A DNA stretch of 64,000 nt from Fulvia fulva (taxonomy: Eukaryota > Ascomycota > Dothideomycetes > Mycosphaerellales > Mycosphaerellaceae), in the NCBI RefSeq assembly GCF_020509005.1, contig NC_063012.1, forward strand, positions 10,230,001 through 10,294,000, in the 5' to 3' direction. Numbering within the stretch: position 1 is the stretch's first letter; every line of letters begins with the position of its first letter. The position numbers and the translations under genes were made by a program. The notes beneath the pieces were generated by a model. That model searched no databases, was not told where the DNA came from, and saw only the letters and a program-made list of their open reading frames with translations. This document shows, piece by piece, positions 26,241 to 37,659 of the stretch.

Positions 26241-26280
26241 TATTACGAGGCAGTTCGTAGAAAAGGGCTGTCTCGTAATA
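26241..26280. repeat. Short inverted repeat (13-bp arms)
   Basis: TATTACGAGGCAG at 26,241-26,253 and CTGTCTCGTAATA at 26,268-26,280 pair over 13 positions with one G-T type mismatch around a 14-bp loop. It may be a fold-back remnant or the fused ends of a deleted element. Confidence 0.5.
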
Positions 26281-26544
26281 ATAAGGCGAAAATACGGGAA
26301 TCTAAGAATTTCAGATTTATTATCTTTTAGGATCACTATATATATTTTACGGCCCGCGGACCGGTAAGTATATATACCTACGCGTAAGCTATCCTAAGGT
26401 TACTAGGCGCGCTCTTACTTACTAGGATAGTTAGTCGTCTATATTTTAGTAGTTAATAAGGGGGAGATTTAAGTATATACCTTATAGTATTATTAGTACA
26501 TTTTAGTAAAATTAAGGTAAAGGTCGACTCGAAGTCAAAATCTT
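26281..26544. other. Unassigned RIP-mutated DNA
   Basis: AT-rich, TA-rich sequence with no match that I can see elsewhere in the window and no coding pattern. It could be the 5' UTR of the LINE ORF1 that follows. Confidence 0.4.
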
Positions 26545-27700
26545 AAGGTATTAAGGTACCTAACTACCCCTAGAATTAAGGGAGTTCTACCTTATTTAAT
26601 TTAGATAGCTTAAAGTTCTTTTTACCCTATTTCTTTATCTCTAAACGCCGCGGAGGTACCTAGCTATATTAGGTAACTCCTAGCTAATAGTAGCATAGTG
26701 TTACGAGACTATAGTACGAGAGTATAAAGGTATAGTATTAACGAAGTCGATAGCTAAAGAGAGAAGAGAGTCTAAGAACGAGACCTATACTTAAAGGCCG
26801 AGGTGTCGGGCGTCGGTATCGGGCCGAGCTTAGTCATATAGGTCATATGACCCGGGGTCACGTAATTAGATTCGAATCCTTTACTTACGGAGCGGCCGTA
26901 ATACCTAGGCTATAGTAATACCGGCGCCTACGGCTCTATAGGCGAAGCTCCCCTAAGATAGCTAGTAGTAACTTATAGAGGACGTAAAAAGTATAGAAAC
27001 TAACGATTAGCTCCTATACCGGTCTCTATAGGTAATAATTACTTAGCTACGTACGGCGCTTATACTATCGTATTACTAAGGGCAATAAGAAATAAGGACG
27101 ACGTCTTAGGCGATTAATAAGGCCACCCGGAATTAATACCCCTATAGCTAGGTATCGGTTACGGTATTAATACTAGGCCCCCGCGTAACGTACGATATAG
27201 TTACGATCCGTATTATAGTAAAGGAAGACTAGGCCGAAGTTACGAAGCTACTAAATAAGGAGCTCGCCTAACGAATTAATTAACTAGGGGTGGTCGTAGC
27301 GAACTAATAGTCTAACGGTACTCTATAGATCTATACTAGCTCTACTACTACTAGGAGGCACCTAGAGGTATAGCTATAGTAGGCATCTAAGGTTACGGCA
27401 TTAGCGAAGGTCTTAACGAAGCAATTTACGATCCTAGTCTACGATATACCTAAGGAGTTCGACCTAACTAATTAAGGTTACCTACGTACTCTCTTAGAGG
27501 ATAACCCGGTTACTCTTAACTCTCTAATCTAGAAGGCGACTTAGCTCTATAGGAAATAGCTAGAAGGTAAGAAGGCCTCGGCGCTAATAGTATAGCTATA
27601 AGACGCGAAAGCGGCGGATCTAGTAATAGAACGAGGCCTAATCTAGTAATATAGCCTTAAGATAGTAGAAAAGTACTCCTTATCCTTTCGTATCCTCTAA
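26545..27700 (+). pseudogene. LINE ORF1 (gag-like), copy c
   Basis: Conceptual translation gives an ORF1 protein of the Tad1-like LINE type: a long N-terminal region, then KEFDLTN.GYLRTLLEDNP and a SLKIVEKYSLSFRIL block that normally leads into a CCHC zinc knuckle. Solo LTR F (26,699-26,903) interrupts it near the start, and an LTR of family G truncates it at 27,700. An inverted copy lies at 35,907-37,130; that copy continues through the zinc-knuckle region. Confidence 0.65.
26699..26903 (+). repeat. Solo LTR, family F
   Basis: 205 bp, TGTTACGAGAC...GCCGTAATA, flanked by CATAG (26,694-26,698) and CCTAG (26,904-26,908). The uninterrupted inverted LINE copy near 36,985 reads straight through the insertion point with a single CCTAG, which confirms both the boundaries and the target duplication. 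Strand is nominal. Confidence 0.85.
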
Positions 27701-27885
27701 TATTATAAGTAGGTATAAGTACGTAGTCGGGTAAGGTATAAGTCGAATAGATGTTCTATCTAAGAGAGGCGCGGAGGGCGCGAGAGTTATGTACGGGCGC
27801 TAAGCCGCTAGTCGGATTAGTTAGCGGGCGCGGGGTCTAGGTACGTACCTACGGGTTTAAGTAAATATACGCCGGTACGGTAATA
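27701..27885 (-). repeat. LTR of family G with polypurine tract (element stub)
   Basis: 185-bp inverted copy of the solo LTR at 19,841. The pyrimidine run CTACCCCCCCTCTCT from 27,886 is the complement of a polypurine tract, so this is the 3' LTR of a minus-strand element of which only about 72 bp of interior remains (27,886-27,957) before family F begins. Confidence 0.75.
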
Positions 27886-27957
27886 CTACCCCCCCTCTCT
27901 TAGAGTACGCTCCGGAGTACTCTCCTCTCCTCTTATATCTATCGTATCTATTATATC

Positions 27958-28147
27958 TATTACGAGACTATAGTATAAGAGTATAAGAGTATAGTATTAA
28001 CAAAGTCGATAGCTAAAGAGAGAAGAGAGTCTAAGAACGAGGCCTATACTTAAAGGCCGAGGTATTAGTCGTCGGTATCGGGCCGAGCTAAGTTATCTAG
28101 GTTACGTAATTAGACTCGAATCTTTTACTTACGGAGCGGCCGTAATA
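27958..28147 (-). repeat. LTR of family F with polypurine tract (element stub)
   Basis: 190 bp homologous to the solo LTR at 26,699, with a short internal deletion relative to it. CTACCCCCTCTCT follows at 28,148, the complement of a polypurine tract, so this is a 3' LTR on the minus strand. About 160 bp of interior (28,148-28,307) remain before chromovirus C. Confidence 0.75.
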
Positions 28148-28307
28148 CTACCCCCTCTCTAAAACACATTTGTCTCGAAGTATATATCCTTAAATCTTCC
28201 TTAGCGTAAATATAAAAGCTTTATTACCCTCTATATTATTCGTTTCGTCTATTAGCTCTAATAACTTACTAGAAGTAGGTACTAAAACCCTTTTAATATA
28301 GCTATTA

Positions 28308-28457
28308 TATTACGGTTCACTACTACCGTAACGTCGCGCGCCTTAGCGCTTCCTTATATATCTTACGCGCTTCGCGCTTCTCTTTCGTAGCCTTACTAAA
28401 CAACGCTTATTTTACGGCAACCCTATACTATCGTCTTATAGATTACTACCCGTAATA
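28308..28457 (+). repeat. Chromovirus C 5' LTR
   Basis: 150 bp, TATTACGGTTCAC...CCCGTAATA. Confidence 0.9.
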
Positions 28458-28511
28458 GTTTATTCGGTTAAATAAGCGGCCTATCTAGTTAGGCTAGTAG
28501 TTATAATCAAA

Positions 28512-28725
28512 TCGTACTAATAATAACTATAGTTACGTAAACAAGCGTATTAGTTAAGTTAATAGATCACCTCTCTCCTTCGCGTAAGACGCGTTAAGGT
28601 AGGTCAAGTTTACTATAGTTACTAACCGTCGAGTCGCGCGTATAGGCGTACTAATAATAACTATAGTCGCGTAAACAAGCGTATTAGTTAAGTTAATAGA
28701 TTACCTCTCTCCTTTACGTAAAACG
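28512..28725 (+). repeat. Direct repeat in the leader of chromovirus C
   Basis: A segment of about 75-80 bp starting CGTACTAATAATAACTATAG at 28,513 recurs at 28,647, a spacing of 134 bp. The copies differ mostly at C/T sites. It lies between the 5' LTR and gag, where leader, packaging or promoter elements usually sit. Confidence 0.75.
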
Positions 28726-28849
28726 CGCGCCTCCCTTCTCTTATAGGGCCCTTATATACCTACTAAGAGAGTAGTCTTATCTACTACGTAATAGTATAAT
28801 ATAGCTATACCCGGTAGTACTACTAACGGGGTACTCTTACCTAAGTAAC

Positions 28850-31800
28850 CTCTTTATCTAGATCTTAGTAAGTATAAGCATTAGTCGCTCGTACGCGCTA
28901 AGCTTTTCCTAACCGTATCTACTAAAACGTAGACACTCGATAACCTAGGTATCAATACCGCCCTAGGTACCTTCCCTTCCGACGACGACTCGAACGTATT
29001 CGCCGCCGAATAATAAGAGATCGAGAAGGACCTACTACCTAAAGAAGAGTAATTTGTCTTAACCTCCGACCCTATTAACTTTGTACAATTCCTCGACGAA
29101 GAATAGATATTAGAAGAAGGAGGGATTAAGGTGTATAAGATTATAGAGTTAAGAGATAATATATCTATATAAGATAGTAAAACTAATAATATACGCTAAC
29201 CTAAGGAGTAGGTAATTGCCTTAGAGTATACTACTATTAAGAGCCTAGCCGAGTTTACGACTCGTACTATAGTATACCCGGAGATTATATTTCACCTCGT
29301 TCGCTAGATATAGTCAGACTTTATTATACTTTTTAACTAGGTCGAGTCTATAAAGAAGGCTAATAAGGTTATATAGCGTAAGTACGCCGATATAAAGAAG
29401 GAACGTAATATCGTATCCGAGAGTCTTAGTTAACTCGAAAAGGATAAGGATGTTAAGGGCCTCTTTATAATCTACTTTAACAAATACTAGAAGTATTAGA
29501 GTTAGATATAAGACCTTAAGGAAGCTAATTAGCGCCTCTAATAGGATAACGATACGCTCTTTAGATAGGTCGAGGAGTCGTAGGTAGGTATATTACCTAC
29601 GGACATTAAAGCCCTATCTAAGCGTAATTAGGCTTTAAATAAGGAGGTAGTAGAGCTAAAGGCTTAGCTAGTAGCTAAGGATACGAACGGTACTAGCGAT
29701 ACTAGCGGTACTAACGGTAATAATAATAATAACTATAGTCGTTAGGTCCGCGTCTACTCCCCTCGTCGTAACGGTGTTTTACGATTACCTACGCCTCCTA
29801 CTTAGTAGGACCGTATAGGTAGAGGTACCCGACGAGGAGGTAGTAGAGGTAGTAGCGATAACGACGGAGACAACTCTAATAATGATAAGGGTAGAGATAA
29901 TAGTCGACTACGCCGTTACCTACGCCGTAACTCCTTACGACGAGAACGCTAGGGTATACCTAGTAGTACTTCTAGGGTAACTAGTAATACCGCCGTTAGC
30001 TAGTTCACTACTATCGAACCCTCCGTTAATATTATATATACTAATAAGTTAGTTAAGGACCTAGAAAGTAAGTTCGATAATAAGAATATTAACTTTGACC
30101 GTTAGCTCGATTAGCTAGAGATTAAGCTGTCCGTAATATAGTTCTAGACTATCGAGGACGGACTACGCTATATCCTTAACTACCTCGACGGGTACCCGTA
30201 CTAGCTATATAATCCGCGAGTACCCTCTAAGCGTACTAAGCGCAATTACGTTAACCCCTTTAAGTCTATCGATAGGATGATCTAATTCCTTATCGATCGG
30301 TATAGTAAGAAGGACGTCGTAGGTAAGGCCTTCTAGAAGCTCTAGGTCTTATAGTAGGGTAAGAACGAGTCATTTTCTATCTTTATCGCTAAGTACGACG
30401 AATAGCGTAACTTATACGACCTATTAGCTAAGACTAATCACCGCCTACTCGAGGGTAAGCTTAACTATAAATATATAGAGGCACTGCCTATAGAGACTAA
30501 GGACCGCGAAGACTTAGTCGACCTATACTATAAGCTCGAAGCTAAGTTCGAGCGCCTAAAGTCAAAGACCCTAGCTATACTACGACTACCTCGTAGTACT
30601 AGCGGTAGTAATAGCGGTAGTAACGGTACTATACCTACCGCGCCCGGCGTAGCCTAAGGTTTAGGCCTTAAGCTATACGCTTAGATACTACGCGAATTTA
30701 AGAAACTTAAGAAGCTCGAGCCTAAGGAGAAGGCTAGTATTATCGTAGTAGGCGGTTATGTCCGCTACCGCCGTATAGACTATAACTTATACTCGCTAGA
30801 CTACCCTATTAAGTAGTATAAGCGCCCTCCGCCGCGCGCGAATACTAGCTCTATAATATAGACACCGGCTAACCCTTAGTAATAGGGAAATAGCTAGACT
30901 AACGCTTAAGTACGATAACCGTTAGTCCTACTTACGAATATAATACTAAGAAGGAAATATAGCGAGATACGGTAATATAAGAACTAGAGTACGCTTTATA
31001 TATATTAGTAAGCTCTCTAACACCGCCTATTATATAAGGGGTACTAAGGCCGAGAGTGTCCCCTTACCTTATAATACTTAGTAGTATAGATAGTAATTAA
31101 GCTCTTACCTTCCTTAATTATGGAGCTACCTCTTAGTATATAAATTCTATATACGCTCGTATATATAATCTTCCTCGACTCTAGGAAGAACCTCTTTAAT
31201 TAGGACTAGCTAATAGCGGCTCCGCTAACGAGCTTATTACCGAGTCTACGTACTTTCCTTTTAATATCGGCGGCTACGTCGAAATCCTTAGCTACTATTT
31301 AGTAGAATTACTAGAGTATAATATTATGCTCGGCTCTAGTTAGTTCGTAGACTACGAACTAGAGATATAATAGGAGAAGGGTATTATAATATTGAATTAT
31401 TTGAAATGCCGTACCTATAAGGCAAACTAGAGGTCTAATAAGTACCTAATAGTATAGTCTATTAACTATCTAGCTACGCTAGTACTATTAGGTAGTTATC
31501 GACCGCCGAAAGTAGAAGATAACCCCGACGAAGTTACCGCTCCTACGCTATCGTTACCTAAGTATATACCCTAACTATAGTTCTATACGACGTTCGAGGA
31601 CAAAGAGGATGACTTCCGTATATATACTCGATAACCGTTACCGGTAGACGGCGTTAAGACGTTAAAGCGACCGTACCGATATATAAAATAAAAGTAACGA
31701 GTTATTAAACTAGAACTAGAGATCGATATCGTAAACATCTCCGCGGCCTACGTAGTAAAACTAGCTCGTAAGAAAGGAGCGGAAGTCTATATAATATAGA

Positions 31801-34800
31801 TTATACTACCTAGTCAGAAGTACTACGCTAATCTATTACGAGCCTACGTAATAGTAGCGACTAGGTAAGACTTCGATCCTACTAGGCTCTACGCTATAAA
31901 CCTTCGAAAGGTATAGTTAGTAAACCCCTTAATAGTATATATAATAATAGTAAATAGCGACTTCGACAGATTTATGAAAGGTAAAGACAAGGACTAAGAT
32001 ACTAAGGTCTACTTACCCTAGGAACTATACGATTTCGAGGACTGTTTTAATCGTTAGGATATATCGAAGATCCTACCTTACCGCCCTAGTAAAGACTATA
32101 AAATACACCTTAAAGACGAAACTAAGTCACCTCCTTTTAAGCGGCTATATGTAATGTCGTCTCGCGAGAATAAGGTAATTAAGAAGTAGGTCGATAATTA
32201 GCTAGAATCTAGAGCGATATAACAAAGTACGAGCCCGGCTTCTATACTAGTACTATTTATACGTAAACTAGGCGGCGGTCTACGGGTCTATATCGACTAT
32301 AGAGCTCTTAATACCCTTACGGTCAAAAGTAGATACCTAATACCGCTATTCTAAGAAACGCTAAACCGCCTAAATAGGAAGAAGTACTTTACTAAACTCG
32401 ATATCATCTCTACCTTTAACCGTATTCGTATTACGGAGGGCTACGAATAGAAAACTACGTTTAGTACTTACTATAATCAATTCGAGTATATAGTAATGCC
32501 TTTCGGCCTATATAATGCTCTAGGAACATTCTAATTATATATTAACAATACGCTTCGGGAGTATCTCGATAACTTCTATTTAGTATACCTAGATAATTTC
32601 CTAATCTTTAGCGACACATTCGAGGAACATATATAATACGTACGTAAAGTGCTATAGCGTATACGTAAAGCCGGCCTATAATTAGATATCGATAAATACG
32701 AGTTCTACTAAATAGAGACGAAGTACCTTAGTATTATTATAGGAGTCGACGGTATCCGTATAGACCTAGAAAAGGTCGACGTAGTCAAGAACTAGCTTAC
32801 TCTAATATACCTAAAGGATATAGAAGCATTCCTTAGGTTTAGAAACTTCTATCGAAGGTTTATATAGAACTTCTCTAAAATTTATATGCCTCTTACGAAT
32901 TTAATAAAGACTAGTAAGAATAGTAAGCCGATACTATTCGTTTAGATAATAGAATACGAAGTAGCCTTCTAAGGATTAAAAGATATATTCTTAACGGATA
33001 CGGTACTTATATACTTTGTACTAGGGTTAGAAACTATAGTCGAAATAGATGCCTTAGATTTCGTTACTACGGTAGTAATTTTATAGAAATACGGAGACGT
33101 CTAGAGACCGGTAGTATATATATCTAAGAAGATGTTACTATAGGAGTATAACTACGAGATTTACGACAAGGAACTATTAGCTATCGTCCTCGCCTTCGAA
33201 GAATAGAGACCTAAGCTCACCGTTAACTTAGACGATAATATAGACACCGATTTCGAGAATATAAAGGATATAGATAATATTCCCGTTATTATCTACTCCG
33301 ATTATAAGAACCTAGAATACTTTATAAGTACGAAACAACTTAATAGACGGTAGGCACGCTAGGTATAGTTCCTAGTACAGTTCGTATTCAAAATTAACTA
33401 TTGTCTAGGTATATAGGGTATAAAGCCTAATAGTCTTACTAGACGATCGTAAGATCTACCGTCGGATCTAAGCGATCTACGTCTATAGTATTAGAGCTAG
33501 GTTATCCTACCGCCCGCTCGCCTCGATATTAAGCTCAATTTAAGCGAGCTACGGGAGGGGGAGGTAGCGTAGTAGGTAGTATAGTAGGATTTACTTATAT
33601 AAGTCAAGGCTCTATATAACGAAGAGACCGTTTAGGCTACTATATAATAGCTATCCTAGAACTAGTAAGTACCCCTATTACGTAAACACAAGATCGACGA
33701 TCGTATATCTAAAGTAGAAGATACTATAATCTATATAAAGAACGTTTACGGAGGATATAGCTTATTTGTCCTAGAAGTTACTAGCGTAGTAGAACTTCGT
33801 ACTCTAATTACGAAACGTTTCTACGACATACCCGCGGCTAGGCATCCCGGCCGTAAAAAGACATTCGAGTTGATTAGTAGATACTACCGCTAGCTACGTA
33901 TAGTATAAACGATTAAGAGATTCGTCCGTAATTATATTATATATAGAATAACGGTTCCGTCAAATTAGTAGTATTAGGGCCTCCTTATACTATTGCCGGC
34001 ACCCTTTAGAGTATAGGAGGATGTCGCTATTAACTTCGTTATAGATTTGCCCGTAAGTAAGAGCTTAACCGATAGACAAACGTATAAGAACGTCCTTATA
34101 GTTACGGATAGGCTTACTAAGGAGAGACACCTAATCCTAGTACTATAGATAGACGCCCTAAATATCGTATATATCTTTATCCGCTACATCTTTGTACGTC
34201 CTAGCATTCCTAAGAGTATTGTCTCGGATCGGGGCTCCTAGTAGACGTCTACGTTCTAGAGACGAGTTTACTCCCTACTCGGTATTTAATAACGACTATC
34301 GACGGCCTTTTACCTAGAATCCGATAGATAGTCTAAAAACACGAATAAGGTTATAGAACGTTACCTTAGGGCCTTTATTAACTACGCCTAAGATAATTAG
34401 GTTGATTAGTTACTACTTACCGAGTTTACTACTAACAATTATATATTAGCTACTACTAGAGTATTACCCTTCTACGCTAATACCGGTCGTAACCTAGAAT
34501 TTACGGATACTAGTCTAACTACCCCTATAAAGCTTATACCCTATAAGTAACGACTCGATACAGAATCTACGAATGCGTTTACTAAGCGTATAAACTAGAT
34601 ATACGTATATCTAAGGTAAGAAATTGTATTAGCCTAGGCGTTATAAGTAGATTTTATAAACGTATATCGCTAGCTACCTCTAAACTATAATATCGGCGAC
34701 AAAGTTTATATTAATACTACTAACTAGTTAATAACACGCCCGTCTAAGAAGCTTAATATTAAGAACGTAGGGCCGTACGAGATTACCGTAGTACTCCCGT

Positions 34801-35720
34801 ATCAAAATGCTTACCGCGTTATAATACCCGATTAGTTAGGTAATCTCTATAACACTTTCTACGCCTCGCTCCTATAACTAGCTACTAATGACCCCGAACC
34901 TAGACAGATCCTAGTACCGCCGCCTCTAATCGAGATTACCCGCGATAACGACGGCGAAATATCTAAAGAGTACTTCGTAGAGGATATACTCGATAGGAAA
35001 TATTTTAAGCTAAAGGGAAGACTACTAAAATACTTACTACTAAAGTAAGACGAGTATAAGTACCTACTAAAGTAGAAAGGATACCGCGAGCCGAGCTAGG
35101 AGCTACTAGAAGTATTAGTAGGAGTAGCCGCCTCTATTATAGACTTCTACTATAACTTTCCGACGAAGTCTATACCCGCCGACTTTAAGCCGCCGTACGA
35201 CTAGGTACCTAATAAGGACCGAGTTACTAGTATACTACGATCTTATACTAAGTCTAGGTAGTTACCTACGGAAAACGCGAGTACGTCTATATCGGTAGTT
35301 ATACCGTAAACTAATATACCCGTAACGGCGTCTAAGCTATAAGTAAGGACGTTACGCCGCTCGATAAGACTTAATACGAGTACGATAGAGTTCGACACGC
35401 CTATAGTTAACCTATTAAGCTCTATAAAAACGAACGCTATAGATATAGGCTTAGATACTTAATACGCTAGGGCTACTATAGAACCGCGTATACCTACTTC
35501 TATAAAGATAATAACGGATAGAAGTCTCTATAATAAGCGTTAGAACAAGGATGTTGCTATATACCCTAAGCCTCTATATAGCCGTACTAGCTTTACCGCC
35601 CGACGGATATAGTAATTAATAGTAAGGAGGATATTAAGGGTTAAGAGGATGCTTAAGCTAAATAAGGTGGACTAGAGGATAATATAGTTTTTGTAGATAT
35701 ACTACTATAGAGATAGAGCC
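28850..35720 (+). pseudogene. Chromovirus C gag-pol (dead)
   Basis: Gag (about 28,870-30,900) has Ser/Arg/Gly-rich low-complexity stretches near 29,750-29,960 and a long helical region after it. Reverse transcriptase shows [10 protein letters not shown] (about 32,382), MPFGLYNA (about 32,490) and YLDNFLIFSD (about 32,585). Integrase includes VTDRLTKE (about 34,105) and IVSDRGS (about 34,220). A C-terminal chromodomain-like segment (about 34,970-35,110) reads FVEDILDRKYFKL then YLLKWKGYREPSWE. TAG/TAA stops occur throughout at Gln/Trp positions. Confidence 0.85.
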
Positions 35721-35756
35721 GTCCGAGGACAAATAGCGATCTAAAGGGGGGGGTAC

Positions 35757-35906
35757 TATTACGGTTTACTACTACCGTAACGTCGCGCGCCTTAGCGCTT
35801 CCTTATATATCTCGCGCGCTTCGCGCTTCTCTTTCGTAGCCTTACTAAATAACGCTTATTTTACGGTAACCCTATACTATTGTCTTATAGATTACTACCC
35901 GTAATA
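35757..35906 (+). repeat. Chromovirus C 3' LTR
   Basis: 150 bp partner of 28,308-28,457, preceded by the polypurine tract. Confidence 0.9.
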
Positions 35907-37130
35907 CTAGGGCGCTTATACCCGACCGCCGCTAGCTAGTTCCGGTATAGACTAGCGTTACGGTCGCTATAGAATCTTAGGGCGACGGTTCTATTTATAA
36001 TTGCCTTATTTTTTGCTACTTTCCGCTATAGGCATTCCGCGCTATACGATAGGTAGTACCCCGGACAGTTCGCGTACCGTCTCGTAGCCGATATATAGTC
36101 CCTAGATATATAGTCTTCTATATAGTTCGAGTAGGCCTACTTGTTTATATACGTATAGGTTTAGTGTCTATACTATTAGTATTTAAAGTATTAGAGGATA
36201 CGAAAGGATAAGAAGTACTTTTCTACTATCTTAAGGCTATATTACTAGATTAGGCCTTATTCTATCGCTAGATCCGCCGCTTTTACGTCTTATAGCTATA
36301 CTATTAGCGCTAAGGCCTTCTTACCTTCTAGCCATTTCCTATAGAGCCAAGTCGCCTTCTAGATTAGAGAGTTAAGAGTGACCGGGTTGTCCTCTTAGAG
36401 AGTACGTAGGTAACCTTAGTTAGTTAGGTCGAACTCCTTAGGTATATCGTAGACTAGGATCGTAAATTGCTTCGTTAAGACCTTCGCTAATGCCGTAACC
36501 TTAGATGCCTACTATAGCTATACCTCTAGGTGCCTCCTAGTAGTAGTAGAGCTAGTATAGATCTATAGAGTACCGTTAGACTATTAGTTCGCTACGACTA
36601 CCCCTAGTTAATTAATTCGTTAGGCGAGCTCCTTATTCGATAGTTTCGTAACTTCGGCCTAGTCTTCCTTTACTATAATACGAATCGTAACTATATTATA
36701 CGTTAGGCGGGGGCCTAGTATTGATACCGCGACCGATACCTAGCTATAGGGGTATTAATTCCGGGTATCCTTACTAATAGCCTAAGACGTCGTCCTTATT
36801 TCTTATTACCCTCGGTAATACGATAGTATAAGCGCCGTACGTAGCTAAGTAATTATTAGCTATAGAGACCGGTATAGGAGCTAATCGTTAGTTTCTATAC
36901 TTTTTACGTCCTCTATAAGTTCCTACTAGTTGTCCTAGGGGAGCTTCGCCTATAGAGCCGTAGGCGCCGGTAGTACCGTAGCCTAGGCTACTATTACCTA
37001 GGAGTTGCCTAATGTAGCTAGGTATCTCCGCGGCGTTTAGAGCTAAAGAAATAGAGTAAAGAGAACTTTAAGCTATCTAAATTAAATAAGGTAGAACTCC
37101 CTTACTTCTAGGGGTAGTAGCCTACTTTAT
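35907..37130 (-). pseudogene. LINE ORF1 (gag-like), copy d
   Basis: Inverted relative to copy c and matching it from about 37,110 down to about 36,195, without the solo LTR. Beyond the point where copy c is cut, it continues into a degraded zinc-knuckle region (CFKY..YRH, about 36,170) and a basic tail, as in Tad1-type ORF1. Its left end is cut by chromovirus C. Confidence 0.65.
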
Positions 37131-37212
37131 AGATCGTTAGAATAGCCTTAATAAGAGCTCTCGAATATATTGTATTTAGCGATATAAGGCGAAAATCGGT
37201 CCTCTCTATCTT

Positions 37213-37396
37213 TATAAGGGCCCGCGTACTATAGGGTCCGAATAAGAGAGTTATTGTTCTATAAAGCTAGGAAAGAGGAGCGCGAGGCGCGGCGAAGTTA
37301 TAAAGTAAAGCTAAGCCGCGCTAACCCGATATAGAAGGTCCGCGGTTCACCCGGGCCGACGTAGCTATAGTAAGGGGTCGCGGGCTACCCGTAATA
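37213..37396 (-). repeat. Chromovirus B copy 2, 3' LTR
   Basis: 184 bp, TATAAGGG...CCCGTAATA on the plus strand, followed by GTACCCCCCCTC, the complement of the polypurine tract. Confidence 0.92.
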
Positions 37397-37659
37397 GTAC
37401 CCCCCCTCTTAAAATACGTCTTAGTCCTCTAAGCGTTATCTATCTTATACGGCTACTTGCCCGTACTACTCTATAACCACGCGAAAGTCTAATTATCCTC
37501 TAATACCTTTTTATCGTCTAGTAATATATCTATATCCTATCTATCTATAACTAGCTTATCCGCGACCGGCTCCCTACGAGAAATATACTACCTAGCTAGC
37601 TAGTTTGCCCTAGACCTAAGTCTGTCTTTAGCTAGTACTCGCGTATAATCCTTATAGCT

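Larger units (their letters stand above)
28308..35906 (+). mobile_element. Chromovirus C
   Basis: 7599-bp Ty3/gypsy element with 150-bp LTRs (28,308-28,457 and 35,757-35,906) and a polypurine tract AAAGGGGGGGGTAC at about 35,743-35,756. The flanks do not form a target duplication: TATTA before and CTAGG after. LTR differences such as TTCACT/TTTACT and GGCAAC/GGTAAC are CpA to TpA changes. Confidence 0.88.
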
